A stretch of 64,000 nt of DNA. Source: CADEFX01 sp963840425 (GTDB taxonomy: Bacteria; Pseudomonadota; Alphaproteobacteria; Rhizobiales; Hyphomicrobiaceae). The translations under genes and the position numbers were made by a program. This document shows positions 7,972 through 19,300 of the stretch, one piece after another. The notes beneath the pieces are model-generated. The model saw nothing but the letters and a program-made list of their open reading frames with translations, was not told the DNA's origin and did no database searches. The first letter of the stretch is position 1, and each line of letters opens with the position of its first letter. Location of the stretch: assembly GCA_963840425.1 (NCBI GenBank), contig CAWIYZ010000011.1:1-64000 (forward strand), written 5' to 3'.

Positions 7972-9187
7972 TCATGGCCGCGTCGCGCCTGGTGCATCGC
8001 CCTTACCCGACGCGGGGTTCGCCTCCGGCGCAAACATCTTCGGCGCGTTGGTGCGGATGCGCTCACGCATCTGCTCGAAAGCCGGGGCTGCCTGCAGGGC
8101 CTCCTTCACGGCATCGACCGAAATGCGCAGTCCGCCGTCGCGCCGATCGACTATCAGCACCGAGAACGGCACGGCCACGTCCTTCTCACCAATGCCGAGG
8201 AAACGACCGACATTGAGGATGGCGACGCTGATCCTGCCGTCCGGTCCAATGAGAAGGTCCTTCACCGTGCCGAGCCTCTCGCCGGCGCGATTGTAGATGT
8301 CCTGGTTGTAGAACGCGCCGATGGAGATCGAGTCGTCCGACGCCTTAGCCAGATACGGGGGCCTGGTCTCCGCACCCGGTTGCCGAGCGAGCAGCGACGC
8401 CGGCTGCGATGTTGTTGTAGGCGTAGGCTCGGACGCCTGCCGGTTCACACGGTCGGTGGGCAGCAGGTACCAAAGCAACCCGCCGAGCGCCAGCAGCGGC
8501 AATAGCCAATAGGGCCAGCTCGCCCGTGCGGATTTCGACCTTCGGCTCGCTGACCATGCGTTGCGTAGCTCCATTGGACGTGCGAGGCGCGTTGTAGGCG
8601 GCGCGCGGAAAATCGTAGGCGCGTCCTTCCGCGGAACGTGGGGTATCAAACGTCTCGTGCAGGTCTCGCGGCAGGAGATCGGCGAGGCCTGTGGGTATGG
8701 CCGCTGCGAGCTCGTCCTTCTGCCCTGCCAACATGCGCGCAAACTCGCTCGCATCCAGGCCTGCAGCGCGCTGTTGCCGGCCGAGAATACCCATGATGAC
8801 CGGCGACAGGAGGCCCATCAGCGTACGCGCCGATCCTTCGCCGATGCCGACATATTTACTCACGCCCGAAGCGATGGACCCGAGGACGCCGCCGCCGAGC
8901 AGTGACGACAGGAGATTGTTGCCCTGATCAGCGAGTTGCGCGGAGCCGCCCAGCGCGCTCGCCAGGCTCCCCAGTATTCCGGCCGGCTGCTCAGCTATGG
9001 CGTTGCCCAATTGACGTGCGCCTCCAGGCTGCGACGCAAGATGCGACAGACCTCCGAGAATTGCGGGCACGGAGGCATCGACGGCCTTCTGCGCCACGAA
9101 ACGGTCCAGCCCGGATGCCGTCGCCATCTTGCCGACGATCTCCGGCGTCAAAAAGCGCGCAACAGCTGACAATACGCTCTCAGTCAT
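7972..9187 (-). pseudogene. DUF937 / PRC-barrel fusion protein, frameshifted
   Basis: The N-terminal part (from ATG 9187, AAAGGATCG upstream) is a DUF937 (YidB-like) domain, with helices such as LTPEIVGKMATASGLD and the Gly-rich LLSSLLGGGVLGSIASGVSK. The C-terminal part is in another frame. It has a membrane helix (WPYWLLPLLALGGLLWYLLP) followed by a PRC-barrel domain (SIGAFYNQDIYNRAGERLGT to VAVPFSVLIVDRRDGG). The order DUF937, TM helix, PRC-barrel is a normal single protein in Rhizobiales. Removing one base near 8518-8524 would restore it, joining TG to SWPYWLLP. Both halves are well conserved, so a sequencing error or a very recent mutation is likely. The role is unknown; PRC-barrels often bind proteins or RNA. 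Confidence 0.75.
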
Positions 9188-9372
9188 TGGAACGATCCTT
9201 TCTGCGGCCCCCAAGCTCAAGCCGCCCGTGATGAAGGGCACGCTTTGTCCGGCGCGATGCCGAAAGGAAGCCGACCCCTGCCACGCGCCTTTCGAGATCC
9301 AGCCAAGGCTCGAGTTGCAGGCCCATGGCCTGCCCCAACCTCGCTCTCACGCGAAAAATCGCTCGCGTAGCC

Positions 9373-9675
9373 TCACGCAGACTGGCGTTCTCTGATATTG
9401 GGGCGGTCACCCAATTTTGCCGGCAGAAGCCCTGATGCCGTAATCCCGTCGGCATTTTTCCGGCATTTCCTGCCTCGGCGAGATCCGAAGGTGGCCCTGG
9501 TCTTTTCGACTGCCGCCAACTGACACGCTCCGGTGGCGCCGCATTCACTCCGGCAGTCGTGCAGGCGCGCAATAGTCATTGCTTGCTGTCCGATAGAGGT
9601 GTCGGCGGATCCGCCGCTCGTTGCACAGCCGAGCAAAGCCGCCGCAATGACCAAGCGCTTCTTCATGCTGGTCAC
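9373..9675 (-). CDS. Small putative lipoprotein
   Basis: A 100-residue frame opens with GTG at 9675, with GGAGG five bases upstream. Its N-terminus MTSMKKRLVIAAALLGCATS has a basic start, a hydrophobic core and a lipobox-like LLGC. The remaining sequence is Cys- and Arg-rich (HDCRSECGATGACQL) without a known domain. It could be a small envelope lipoprotein; a chance frame cannot be ruled out. Confidence 0.4.
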   Translation of the reverse strand: MTSMKKRLVIAAALLGCATSGGSADTSIGQQAMTIARLHDCRSECGATGACQLAAVEKTRATFGSRRGRKCRKNADGITASGLLPAKLGDRPNIRERQSA

Positions 9676-10148
9676 TTGTGCCTCCGCGTCGCTTCATTCA
9701 GGCAATCTCGGAGAATACCCGGCACAAAAAATCACTCCGCGGTGCGCAGAAACAGGAGATAGCCGCGCCCGGCCCACATCCATGATAACGGCGCCCACGG
9801 GGCCGGGACGCGGCAGACGCAGGGAAGGGGACGGGGGAGGAAGACCCTTTACACCCCAGGGGACGTGGGGAGTACCCTGCGGCACACAGCATTGCCGATC
9901 AGCTGCGTTGCCGATATCGGCAAAAGCACCGAAGATGCAGGTGGCAAGTGCTGATCACGGTCGATTCTCTCAATTTCACCGGCGCACGGGAAGCCGCACC
10001 GTATACAGAATCCGAAATTTATCTAGGTGTGAGCCGAGCCGCCCATATGCGTAGTTTCGCAGCCGGTTTTCAGCGAGAAGTCCTGATCGCTGCCTCTTGG
10101 AACGTCGCCATATCGTACCCGCTCGAGGAAATCAGCGGGGCAGAAAAA
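9676..10148. other. Gene-free interval between small lipoprotein and DUF2865 gene
   Basis: About 470 bases with only short, compositionally poor frames. A G-rich run around 9815-9870 includes CCCC/GGGG pairings, and two near-copies of a GCxTTGCCGAT motif occur near 9890-9915. No promoter or RNA gene could be assigned. Confidence 0.4.
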
Positions 10149-10959
10149 GTGGCGGCGTTCCGGTCATCTCCAGCACATGCCGCGCATAGACCGACGCCAT
10201 GGCCGCGAACCGTCGCGATCTGCCTAACGGGACTCGTGTCTTCAGGCGTGGCCGCAACGTGTGCGGCCTACTACATCGCCGAGCCCGCCGTGTATCGGCC
10301 GCCGGCGATCACGGGAGACAGCCTCGGCACACACGCAAAAGCGCGAAGCCACAACAGCTCGCCGAAAAAAGCAGTCGACCGTCCCGTACGGCTCGCGGAT
10401 TCCGACGCCTGGATCGACTCGCTTCGCAGCAACGCTTATTGGAAGCAAAGGAGCAGTGGGACCAGTGGGAGCAGTGGGAGCGGTGAGACATCACGCTCCA
10501 ACTTCGCAACGGCGGTTCCAGAGCGAACGCGCGCCACGTAACGGCGAAGGCCGTTCCGGCTACAAGTTCTCGAGCACGAGGTATTCGCTCTCAGGTGTGC
10601 GCCAGGAAGGCAGCACCTATCGCACCGTCTGTGTTCGCCTGTGCGACGGCTTCTTTTGGCCTATCAGCTTTGGCACGACCAAGTCGAACCTGAAGCGGGA
10701 CAGCGAAACCTGTCAGAAAAGCTGCGAGTCACCTGTCGGACTGCACTACTACGCGAACCCTGATGGCGGTCCCGAGGACTTGGTGAGCCTCGATGGCCAG
10801 TCGTATACGCAGCTGCGCGGCGCGTTCCTGTATCAGACGACCTACCAGCCGAGCTGCAAATGCCGCCCCCATCCTTGGGAGCAGGAGGCTATCGAGCGTC
10901 ACGTTGGTTACGCCAAGAAGGCAGAGAGCGGCAGTTCACAACCGCCCTCGGAGCAGTGA
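10149..10959 (+). pseudogene. DUF2865 domain protein, probable frameshift in linker
   Basis: The C-terminal ~110 residues (read up to 10959) are a clear DUF2865 domain: TVCVRLCDGFFWPISFGTT, then a CxxxC pair, PEDLVSLDGQSYTQL, and FLYQTTYQPSCKCRPHPWEQ. DUF2865 proteins are conserved in Rhizobiales, are Cys-rich and have unknown function. The matching N-terminus seems to lie in a different frame. GTG at 10149, with GGGG upstream, leads into a membrane/signal segment (TVAICLTGLVSSGVAATCAA), a basic linker and a short 9-bp repeat. The frame must change around 10440-10500. If there is no frameshift, the domain would start at ATG 10261 with a poor N-terminus. The domain call is firm and the exact gene structure is not. 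Confidence 0.7.
10450..10485 (+). repeat. Four 9-bp tandem units (GGAGCAGTG type)
   Basis: Four adjacent units: GGAGCAGTG, GGACCAGTG, GGAGCAGTG, GGAGCGGTG. They fall in the linker of the DUF2865 gene, exactly where the reading frame appears to change. Confidence 0.85.
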
Positions 10960-11053
10960 TCGCACTCAACACGGGCGCGAAAGCACACCTTCAGGTCAGC
11001 AGGAGCCGCTCCGATCGCAAGCAGCGCGCGCATCGTGGCGAATTCTTGCCGCG

Positions 11054-11341
11054 TCAGGCGGCCATCTTGGCCTTGATCAGGCCAATGACGAGGGCGGTGA
11101 TGCCGCCGCTGACGCCGCCAGTCAAGAAGCCGGAAACGATCGTACCGACGTCGAGCCCAGCCATGGCCGTGGCGCCGCCGAGACCCAGAACCGAGCTCAG
11201 GATCTGTCCGCCAACGCCGCCGCCGAGCGCGCCGGCAATGGTGTTGCCGAGCGTTCCGAGGCCCGTGTCCTTTGCAGCTCCGACCGCATTGCCGCCGATC
11301 GCGCCACTGATGAGCTGAATGATCAACGCTGTGAGGTTCAT
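11054..11341 (-). CDS. Small glycine-rich membrane protein
   Basis: The 95-residue product (MNLTALIIQLISGAIGGNAV...) is hydrophobic and Gly/Ala-rich, with two or three possible membrane segments (AGALGGGVGGQILSSVLGLG, then TGGVSGGITALVIGLI) and a basic end KAKMAA. Similar short Gly-zipper-like proteins are common in Rhizobiales and carry no functional name. ATG at 11341 is used, with GAGGAG about nine to fourteen bases upstream; the longer frame upstream is Arg-rich and not protein-like. No operon partner. Confidence 0.65.
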   Translation of the reverse strand: MNLTALIIQLISGAIGGNAVGAAKDTGLGTLGNTIAGALGGGVGGQILSSVLGLGGATAMAGLDVGTIVSGFLTGGVSGGITALVIGLIKAKMAA

Positions 11342-11498
11342 CAGGAGAGTCTCCTCGTTATCAACCCCCTTCGTGCGTAGTCTGACGACCAATGTCGCGC
11401 ACACCGCAGTACGGAGCAAGCGTAACCGGCGCGCGCGCCACACCGCAGCGCATCAATTGACGCCTCAACCTTAACGCCGATGCACTTTCGTGCGCCGT

Positions 11499-13743
11499 CT
11501 ACTTGGGCAGGGAGAAAATCGCGCCTGGGTCGAGGAACCTGTCGAGCACGTTCTGGAGGATGCGCGAACAATTGTTGTCGAAGTTGTTGTAGGGCAGCGA
11601 TCCGCCAAAGGTGATCGAGCCGGTCGAGAACACCGCTCCATTGCCGGGTGCCTCGAAAAACGTCATGTCGGCGCGGATCAGCTTCGGCGCCGGCTCGAGA
11701 GCCCACGTGACGAGATGCGTGAGCTGCTCCTCCGGCACGAGGACCCACGGTGCTTCCGGCTTGTGGCCCTCCGACCGCGCGAGCACGATCGCGTGCGCTG
11801 GCGTTCCGAGACGGTGATCCGCCCGGTCGAGCTCGAAACCCGCCGCCCCGTGGCCTGAGAGACCGAAATCACCGATCTTTTCGTCGCTCACACCATCCAA
11901 TATCCACGCCGCACGCGAGGACAGCGCGTCCTCGCTGCGGCGATAGTATGAGCCGACGAAATTGCCTTGAGCCGTAAAGCCGACGCCGACCAGAACTCTG
12001 CGGCGGTCGTCCGTTGCGCCGCCACAAGCCGCCGTATTCTCCGTCGAAGGCGTTGTAATACTCGCCGGGCTCGGCCGCCCACGCTCGTATGCCACCTTCC
12101 CCTCGCCGAATCTCGATCGCTCCGGGTGCCTCCTTGTGCCGCGCGACCTTCCAGTAGAACCCGTTGCCGCCGAGATAGACGAGGCGTCCGCCGCCATCGC
12201 GATACGCCTGCAGCGCATCGAGCATTGCTCCGGTGTGGTACTCCGGATGCGTGCCCGTCATGACTGTCCGATAGGGCTTGATGAGGTCGATGCCCTCGCA
12301 GTCGAGCTCCTCATCCGTGATGATGTCATAGCTGTAGCCCTTCGCTTCCAACCAGGCGATGAGATGCGTATCGGCGGGAAAATGGCGCAGCCCCGAGCCG
12401 CGAATCTTGTCATCGGGATATGTAATGTAGCCGCAGCGCATGGTCAGCATCGGCCGCAGCCATGACGCGTGGCAGATGCCGCTGCCGTCGGTGTGAAAGT
12501 TGTAGGTCGACAGCCCGTACTCGCGATGGTCGCCGGGATTGTAGGGATAGGCGCCCCAGGCGGCAGCCTGGTCCTTCCACATCTTTACCCACGCCGGGTT
12601 GGCCCACTCCACCCGCGCGTTGTTGTGATAGACGGTGTAGGTGTAGGTCGACATCAGCACGCAGAGGTCGGCCGTACGCTTGCCCTTCGGCGGCAGCACG
12701 TAGAACGGGATGTTCTCTTCCGCATCGCCGCACATCAGGCGCACGGCATAGACACCCGAGCGCGTGCCCTCGGGCACCTGCCACATGAAATCCGTCTGCC
12801 ATCCGCAGTCGTAGAGGTCGTCCTCGTGGAAGTGGATGGCAGCGTATTCGTTCGGCGCATGACGGAAGCACATTTCGCGGCCGCTCCATTTGGAGCCCGT
12901 CATGGCGCGCGCCGGCAGGTTGACCAGCGTCCCGTGGTGGCTGTTCGGTCCCGTGTCGATGACGCGAATGGACGACATCTCGCGCGCGAAGTCCCAGGCC
13001 GCGACAAGCCCTTTCGTCTCCTTGCCGCTCGCCGCAGCTTCGATCTGCTCCGGCGACAAGGCGGCCTCGAACACCATCGGGCGCTCGATCTTGCCGTTGA
13101 AGTGTCCGCGCACCGGCGCGCCACCCAATGCCCCAATCAGCCATGGCATTCCGGCCGGCGGAAGCGATGGTGCCACGTCCACCGGCATCTCCGCTGTCAC
13201 CGACGGACCGGCCGGGCGGCCCCGGGCCAGCGCAACTTGACCCACGCGCAACATGCGGGATTCGCCATCGTAGGTAGCCCAGACGCGATACCATGCCCGC
13301 CGTCCGCATGGGACCCGCGTCTTGACCCGTGTGGTTCCCAGCAACGCCTCGGCGCTGCCGTCCTCGCCGATGGCCAGCGCGAAACCCAAGCGCACGTTCG
13401 GATCATAGGCCGAGACAATGCCTTGCCGGCGTCCGCTGCCGGGCGTCGTAGGCCAAATGATAGCGACGAAGGTGATTTGACCCGCAGCGGCAAGATCGCG
13501 CCCAGCCTCGATGCGCGCAAACGATCCGACGTGCACTGGCTGCTCGTGCGAGGAATGGGACCGCTCAATCGAGGAGGCGACGGGCTCCTCGCGCAGTCCT
13601 GGCCCGGCCGGATTGGGGTCCGCGGATATGACGCGCACGAGCCGCGCGTTGTAAGGATCGGACAACTGGCTGGAGACCTTGAACTCGATCGTTTCCCCTG
13701 GACGCACGGAAAGGCGGTTGGCGTAGCCGGCCAGCTGCAGCAT
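11499..13743 (-). pseudogene. N,N-dimethylformamidase large-subunit-like protein, frameshifted
   Basis: Residues 1 to about 580 (from ATG 13743, GAGGG five bases upstream) match the large subunit of N,N-dimethylformamidase. An N-terminal beta/laminin-G-like domain (KIERPMVFEAALSPEQIEAA) is followed by the catalytic region (DCGWQTDFMWQVPEGTRSG, TYTYTVYHNNARVEWANPAW, YDIITDEELDCEG, GGGRLVYLGGNGFYWKVA). The frame breaks after YGGLWRRNGRPPQ and continues in another frame as LVGVGFTAQGNFVGSYYRRS to the C-terminus at 11499. One inserted base around 11996-12000 explains this. Characterised DMFase uses mononuclear iron to hydrolyse small amides. No small-subunit gene is adjacent, so the true substrate may differ. 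Confidence 0.8.
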
Positions 13744-13860
13744 GGAGTCCCTCACGCGGTGATGCCGGCCCTGTGGCCGAACGGCAGAAGCGTCACCAAA
13801 AGCGAATGCCCGGTCAAGAGACCAGGCATCGAGATACGCAAGGTTGCGGTTGCATTCAGC

Positions 13861-15267
13861 TCAGGGCGCGAGCGCCTGCGTGGGCGGCGGTGGGGCGTCG
13901 GGATCGCGCTCGCGGTCGCTCGAAAGCTCCTTGAGGCCGTCCCGCCCATAGATGTCGGGCCTGAATTCGGGTTTGCCGTCAGCGTCGACCCACGCGGTGA
14001 GATAGGTGAAATAGACCGGCAGCGGCCGCGTGAGCTGAATATCAACGGCCTGCCCTGCCGCCAAAATATCCTCGATGCGCTGGCGATCCACACCGTTCGG
14101 CTCGTCGCGCGCGATCCACGCCACCAAGCCGAACACATCCTGCACGCGCACGCATCCTGCGCTGAAGGCGCGGCCGCGTTGCTCGAACAGCTTCTTCATG
14201 GGCGTGTCGTGCATGTAGACGCCGTGCTCGTTCGGCATGTCGATACGCACGAGTCCCAGGGCATTCTGCGGGCCGGGATCCTGTCTGAACTTGATGCGGG
14301 TCGCGTCGGCCTGGCGCCAATCGATGTTGCTCGAGTTGATCTCGGGACCGTTGAAGGAGCCTGTCAACACACGAATCTGCTCCTTGGCCAGATACTCGGG
14401 CTCCTTGACCAGTCGTGGAATGAGATCGAGATTGGCGACGCTGTCGGGCACGCGCCAGTAAGGAAAGAAGTTGAGAGCCCGTATCGTGGCCTTGACCGTC
14501 GGCGTCTGCCGCTCGGGCTTGCCGGCGATCACCCGATGCCGCTGCTCAACGTTGTGACGCTCCACCGCCTCGAGCTGAAAGCCGGCAACGTTGACGAGAA
14601 TGTACCGCTCCTCCATCCGCTGGTTGATCAGGTCGCGGACGCGCTGCTGGTTGAGCCGAAGTTGCGCCAGCCGCGCCGCCGCCGGCACGTTCATGGCCTG
14701 CAACGTCGGCTGATCGACCCGGCCGGAAACCCTGAGACCTTGACGCTCCTGAAACCGCCGCACCGCCGCCTCGAGCTCTCCGTCGAAGGCGTAGGACTGG
14801 TAGGCTTGGCTCGGTCGCAGATCGCCGCTCATGACCAGGCGGCGCCGCACCTGCGGCACGCGCTCGTCATCGTCGCCGGGCCTGATCATGCGCGGTCCGG
14901 GAATGGCCCCCCAGCCACCTTTGGCGACCACCTGCTGATGCCGGGCGATGGCGTCATCGAACGCAGCCAGCATGGCATCGCTGCGCAGCGGCGTGGAATC
15001 CTGACGCAGGTCCTTCAAGGCCTGCTGTGCCTGCTCACGATTTCGGGGCTCGTCGCTACGACGGCCTTCAGTGTAGCCGCCGGGGTTCCCGAAGCCCGGA
15101 ATCTGCTCCCACCAGCGCGCCTCCTGGGCCTGCGCCGAGGCGCTGGGTGGTGCCGCAAAAAGTACAGCCGAGGCAAAAGATGCGCAGAAAAGCAAGGCCC
15201 TGGTGCCGGTTTTTCGTGCCTGTCTGCTCACTGGGTCCCGCATCACGCCGCCGCCACTGCTGCTCAT
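13861..15267 (-). CDS. L,D-transpeptidase (YcbB/LdtD-like) with peptidoglycan-binding domain
   Basis: The 468-residue product has an N-terminal signal (RALLFCASFASAVLFAAPP) and a proline/charge-rich spacer. A PG_binding_1-type domain follows (QSYAFDGELEAAVRRFQERQ), then an L,D-transpeptidase catalytic domain with the motif SAGCVRV, whose Cys lies near residue 370. HGVYMHDTP precedes it and provides the usual His. Such enzymes make 3-3 cross-links in the periplasm by attacking meso-diaminopimelate. Several start codons are possible: 15285, 15267 and 15243. 15267 is chosen for the GAGAGAG just upstream. The length agrees with the YcbB subgroup. Confidence 0.88.
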   Translation of the reverse strand: MSSSGGGVMRDPVSRQARKTGTRALLFCASFASAVLFAAPPSASAQAQEARWWEQIPGFGNPGGYTEGRRSDEPRNREQAQQALKDLRQDSTPLRSDAMLAAFDDAIARHQQVVAKGGWGAIPGPRMIRPGDDDERVPQVRRRLVMSGDLRPSQAYQSYAFDGELEAAVRRFQERQGLRVSGRVDQPTLQAMNVPAAARLAQLRLNQQRVRDLINQRMEERYILVNVAGFQLEAVERHNVEQRHRVIAGKPERQTPTVKATIRALNFFPYWRVPDSVANLDLIPRLVKEPEYLAKEQIRVLTGSFNGPEINSSNIDWRQADATRIKFRQDPGPQNALGLVRIDMPNEHGVYMHDTPMKKLFEQRGRAFSAGCVRVQDVFGLVAWIARDEPNGVDRQRIEDILAAGQAVDIQLTRPLPVYFTYLTAWVDADGKPEFRPDIYGRDGLKELSSDRERDPDAPPPPTQALAP

Positions 15268-15525
15268 GGCTCTCTCGCAATCCATGCTCGTGGTTTCTTC
15301 GGAACCCTCGATCGTGCGAACGTAGCGTCCCGGCCGATGCTCGCACATCCGGCTAGAGGTCGTTTGCGGCGATTGCAAGACACTGCCCAAGCCCGCCGCC
15401 TGCGGTATAGCTTATTCGACATTGGCGACGAAACAGCCTGCACATCACCATGCTGTGAGCTTTTCGTCGCGCAAGAGGCTTTTGCGACCCTTATTGCATT
15501 GCGCCCACACTCGGAGACCGCCGTC

Positions 15526-16317
15526 ATGCAGCAATCGCCCGTGCTCACGAGCCTCGACCCGCGAGGCGTCGCCACCGTCACCTTCAACCGGCCCGAGGTC
15601 AACAATGCCTACAACGGCGACCTGATCCAGGGTCTGCTGGCAGCGATGGACGATCTCGGGAACAAGCCAAACCTGCGCGTGGTGGTCCTTAAGGGAAACG
15701 GACGTCACTTTCAGGCCGGCGCCGATCTCAAGTGGATGGGTGCGGTCAGGGTTCAGTCGTTGGCGGAGAACGAGGCTGTCTCGCGTGCCACAGCACTGGC
15801 GGTCGACCGACTGAACCGGCTCCCGGTTCCGGTGGTAGCGCTAGTGCAAGGCGCCTGTTTTGGCGGCGGCACCGGCATCGTGGCGGCCTGCGACATCGTC
15901 ATTGCCGCCGACAATGCCATGTTTTCCATCACCGAGGTGCGGTGGGGGCTGACTGCCGCCATCATCATCCCTCAGCTCAATGACGCTATCTCTGCTCGCC
16001 AGGTGCGCCGGTATGCGCTGACCGGCGAGCGGTTCGGAGCCGAGATCGCACATCGCCTCGGTCTCGTGCACGAGGTAGTTCCTATAGAGGCGCTGGAGGC
16101 TACAGGCGCCCGAATGGTCGATCAGCTCCTGGAGAACGATCCGAAGGCCATCGCCGAGACCAAGGCTACAATTCTCGAAAGCGCGTGGGGCGGCTTCGAG
16201 CCCGCTACGCTGGAACGCCTCGTGAAAAGCCATGCCGCCAAGCGTCGAAGCCCAGAAGCTGCCGAGGGTCTTGCCTCGTTCGCCGAGAAGCGGAGCGCCA
16301 GATGGGCGCTGGAGTGA
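15526..16317 (+). CDS. Enoyl-CoA hydratase/isomerase family protein
   Basis: The 263-residue product is a crotonase-fold enzyme. It has the first oxyanion-hole block FQAGADLKWM and the second block GACFGGGTGIVAACD. The catalytic-region segment FSITEVRWGLTAAIIIPQL lacks the standard hydratase Glu pair in an obvious place; it looks closest to methylglutaconyl-CoA hydratase or related acyl-CoA hydratases. It acts on acyl-CoA thioesters in the cytoplasm. ATG at 15526 has GGAG about ten bases upstream, although the frame stays open far upstream through antisense of other genes. It ends one base before the stop of the convergent RND gene, so the two genes have no spacer and must share terminator sequence. 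Confidence 0.85.
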   Translation: MQQSPVLTSLDPRGVATVTFNRPEVNNAYNGDLIQGLLAAMDDLGNKPNLRVVVLKGNGRHFQAGADLKWMGAVRVQSLAENEAVSRATALAVDRLNRLPVPVVALVQGACFGGGTGIVAACDIVIAADNAMFSITEVRWGLTAAIIIPQLNDAISARQVRRYALTGERFGAEIAHRLGLVHEVVPIEALEATGARMVDQLLENDPKAIAETKATILESAWGGFEPATLERLVKSHAAKRRSPEAAEGLASFAEKRSARWALE

Positions 16318-19300
16318 CTATTCCGCCGGTTGCGCAGCCTGCGCAAGTGTCCTTTTCCGACGCGTCACAAGCTTGCGCATGACCACATAGAACACCGGCG
16401 TGAAGATCAGTCCGAAAAGAGTCACGCCGATCATGCCCCAGAACACACCGGTCCCCAGCGCGTTGCGCATCTCCGCACCCGCACCCTTGGAGAAATACAG
16501 CGGTAGCACGCCGCTGGTGAAAGCCATGGAGGTCATCAGCACAGGCCGCAGACGGAGCTGACAGGCCTCCACCGCGGCGGACACAATATCATGCCCCCTG
16601 TCTTCGAGCTGACGTGCGAACTCGACGATGAGGATAGCATTCTTGGCGGCAAGCCCGATCAGGACAACGAAACTGACCTGCGTCAGAATGTTGATGTCCT
16701 GCCCGTGCAGCCAGACGCCGAAGACGGCCGACAACAGGCACATCGGCACGATCAGGATGATGGCGAACGGCAGTGACCAGCTCTCGTACTGCGCCGCCAG
16801 CGCCAGGAACACGAACAATACCGAGAGCACGAAGATGTAATAGCCCGTGCGACCGGTTTTCTTCTCCTGATAGGAGAGGTCTGTCCATTCATAGGTGACG
16901 CCGACAGGCAGGGTGCGACCGGCAAGCTCCTGCATGATTGCGAGCGCTTGGCCGGAGCTGACGCCCGGGGCCGACTGTCCGTTGATCTCGATGGCGGGGA
17001 ACAGGTTATAGCGCGGCACGCGATCGGGTCCCGTCGTCTCGCGGAAGGTCACGAGGCTTCCCAGCGGCACCATTTGCCCGTCGACATTGCGTACGCGAAT
17101 ACGACTGATGTTCTCCGCGTCGAGCCGGAACGCGCCATCTGCCTGGGCCGTCACGCGATACGTGCGGCCGAACATGTTGAAGTCGTTGACATAGGCTGAC
17201 CCCATGTAGACGCGCAGCGCTTCGAAGATGTTGGCCATGGGCACGCGCAGCATCTGTGCCTTGACGCGATCGACATCGACGAAGATCTGTGGTGTGCCGG
17301 TCGAGAACGTGGTGAACGTGTTGACGATGCCGGGGGTAGCATTCGCCGACCGGATCAACTCCTGCGCCGCCCGCGAGAACGCCTCCGAGCCGATGCCCGC
17401 CCGGTCCTGGAGCCGCATGGAAAAGCCGCTCGTACCGCCGACGCCACGCACGGGCGGAGGTATGAAAACCAGCGCAGTGGCCTCGCGGATGTCTCGCGCC
17501 AGCCGCTCGCGCACATCCCGGGCAACGTTCTGAACAGACAGCCCCTTGTCGTGGCGCTCCACGAAATCATCGAGCACGCAGAAAATTGCCGCCACATTCG
17601 AGCCATTGGTAAAGGTCGAGCCCGAGCGGCCGGTGTAACCATTGGTGTACTTGATGCCCGGCGTCGCATGCAGGACATCCTGCACCTTCTTGACCACCTC
17701 GTCGGTCCTTTCGAGCGAAGCGCCGGGAGGAAGCTGAAGCGAGACGATGAGGATGCCGCGGTCGAGGGCGGGTATGAATCCGGTCGGCATGCGCATGACG
17801 AAGGTGATCGCGAAGGCGATCAAGCCGGCGTACAAGACGAGCATCGGCACGGTGAAACGTGCTAGCGTGCGCACAAGAGCGCTATAGCCTCGGGCCAGAG
17901 CATTGAACCCGAGATTGAAAACTCTAAAGAGCATGTGAACCGGCGCCATCACGATCCATGACTTGGCGTGATGGTCGTGAGGCTTGAACAGGATCGCCGC
18001 CAGTGCCGGCGACAGGGTCAACGACACGAAGGCCGAGATGATCGTGGCCGAAGCAATCGTGACCGCGAACTGGCGGTAGAACTGGCCAGTGATGCCGCTC
18101 ACGAACGCTGTCGGGATGAATACCGCAGAGAGCACCAGCGCGATCGAGATGAGAGCCGTTCCGACCTCGTCCATGGTCGCGCGCGCCGCGTCACCCGGCG
18201 CCAGACCCTCCTTCAGGCGGCGCTCCACGTTCTCCACCACAACGATCGCGTCGTCGACGGCGATGCCGACCGCCAGCACGAGACCGAACAGCGTCAGCGT
18301 GTTGATCGAGTAGCCCAGCATCAGCATCATGGCGCAGGTGCCGATGAGGGAGACGGGGATGGCAATGACCGGAATGACTGTCGCCCGCCATGTCTGCAGG
18401 AAAAGCAGGATGACGAGGACCACCATGGCGATGGCTTCGAGAATGGTCTTGTAGAGCTCTCGGATCGAGACCTCGATGAACTCGGTCGGGTTGTAGACGA
18501 TGCGATACTCGAGGCCGCGCGGGAACGACTTCGAGATCTCGACCATGGCAGCCTTGATGGCGTTGGCCGTCTTCAGCGCGTCCGAGCCCGGGGCCTGCGT
18601 GACGGCCACCACGATGGCGGGAACGCCGTTCTGATAGCCATAGGTCGCGTAGTTCAGCGCGCCGAGCTCTATGCGAGCCACATCCTTGAGTAGGACGACA
18701 CGCCCGTCACGTCCCGACTTTATGATGATATCTTCGAACTCAGACGCGTCCCGCAGCCGACCCTTGAACTGCAACGGCACCTGAAACGCACCGGTCTGTC
18801 GCATCGGCGGCTCGGCAATCATGCCGCCGGCGACCTGGACGTTCTGCTGGCGCAAGGCTGAGACGACTTCCTCAGCTGTCATGTTGAGGGCCGCAATGCG
18901 CTCCGGATCGAGCCACACGCGCATGGAGTATTCGCGTGCACCGAACAGATTGACGGAACCCGCGCCCTCGATGCGAGCCAGCACGTCGCGAACATTGAGC
19001 AGCGCATAATTCGAGATGTAGAGCTGGTCATAGGTCCGGTCGGGCGAGACCATATGCACGACGAGCAGCAGGTCGGGATTGTTCTTGCGGACCGTGACGC
19101 CGGATCGCCGCACCTCTTCCGGCAGCCGCGGCTCGGCCGATGCCACGCGGTTCTGCACCAGCACCTGGGCCTTATCGATGTCCGTGCCGATGTCGAACGT
19201 GACGGTAAGCGTCATGGCGCCGTCGCTCGTCGACTGCGAATACATGTAGATCATGTTCTCGACGCCGTTCACCTCCTGCTCGATGACGGCGGCGACAGTA

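Noticed and set aside
9676..9900. Two ~63-codon minus-strand frames (LPPPSPSLRLPRPGPVG type)
   Set aside because: Pro/Arg-rich low-complexity translations of a G-rich stretch, with no ribosome site or domain.
12469..15525. Very long plus-strand open frame upstream of the enoyl-CoA hydratase
   Set aside because: It is antisense to the dimethylformamidase-like and L,D-transpeptidase genes, and its translation is His/Arg/Gly-rich without domains. Only the part from 15526 matches a family.
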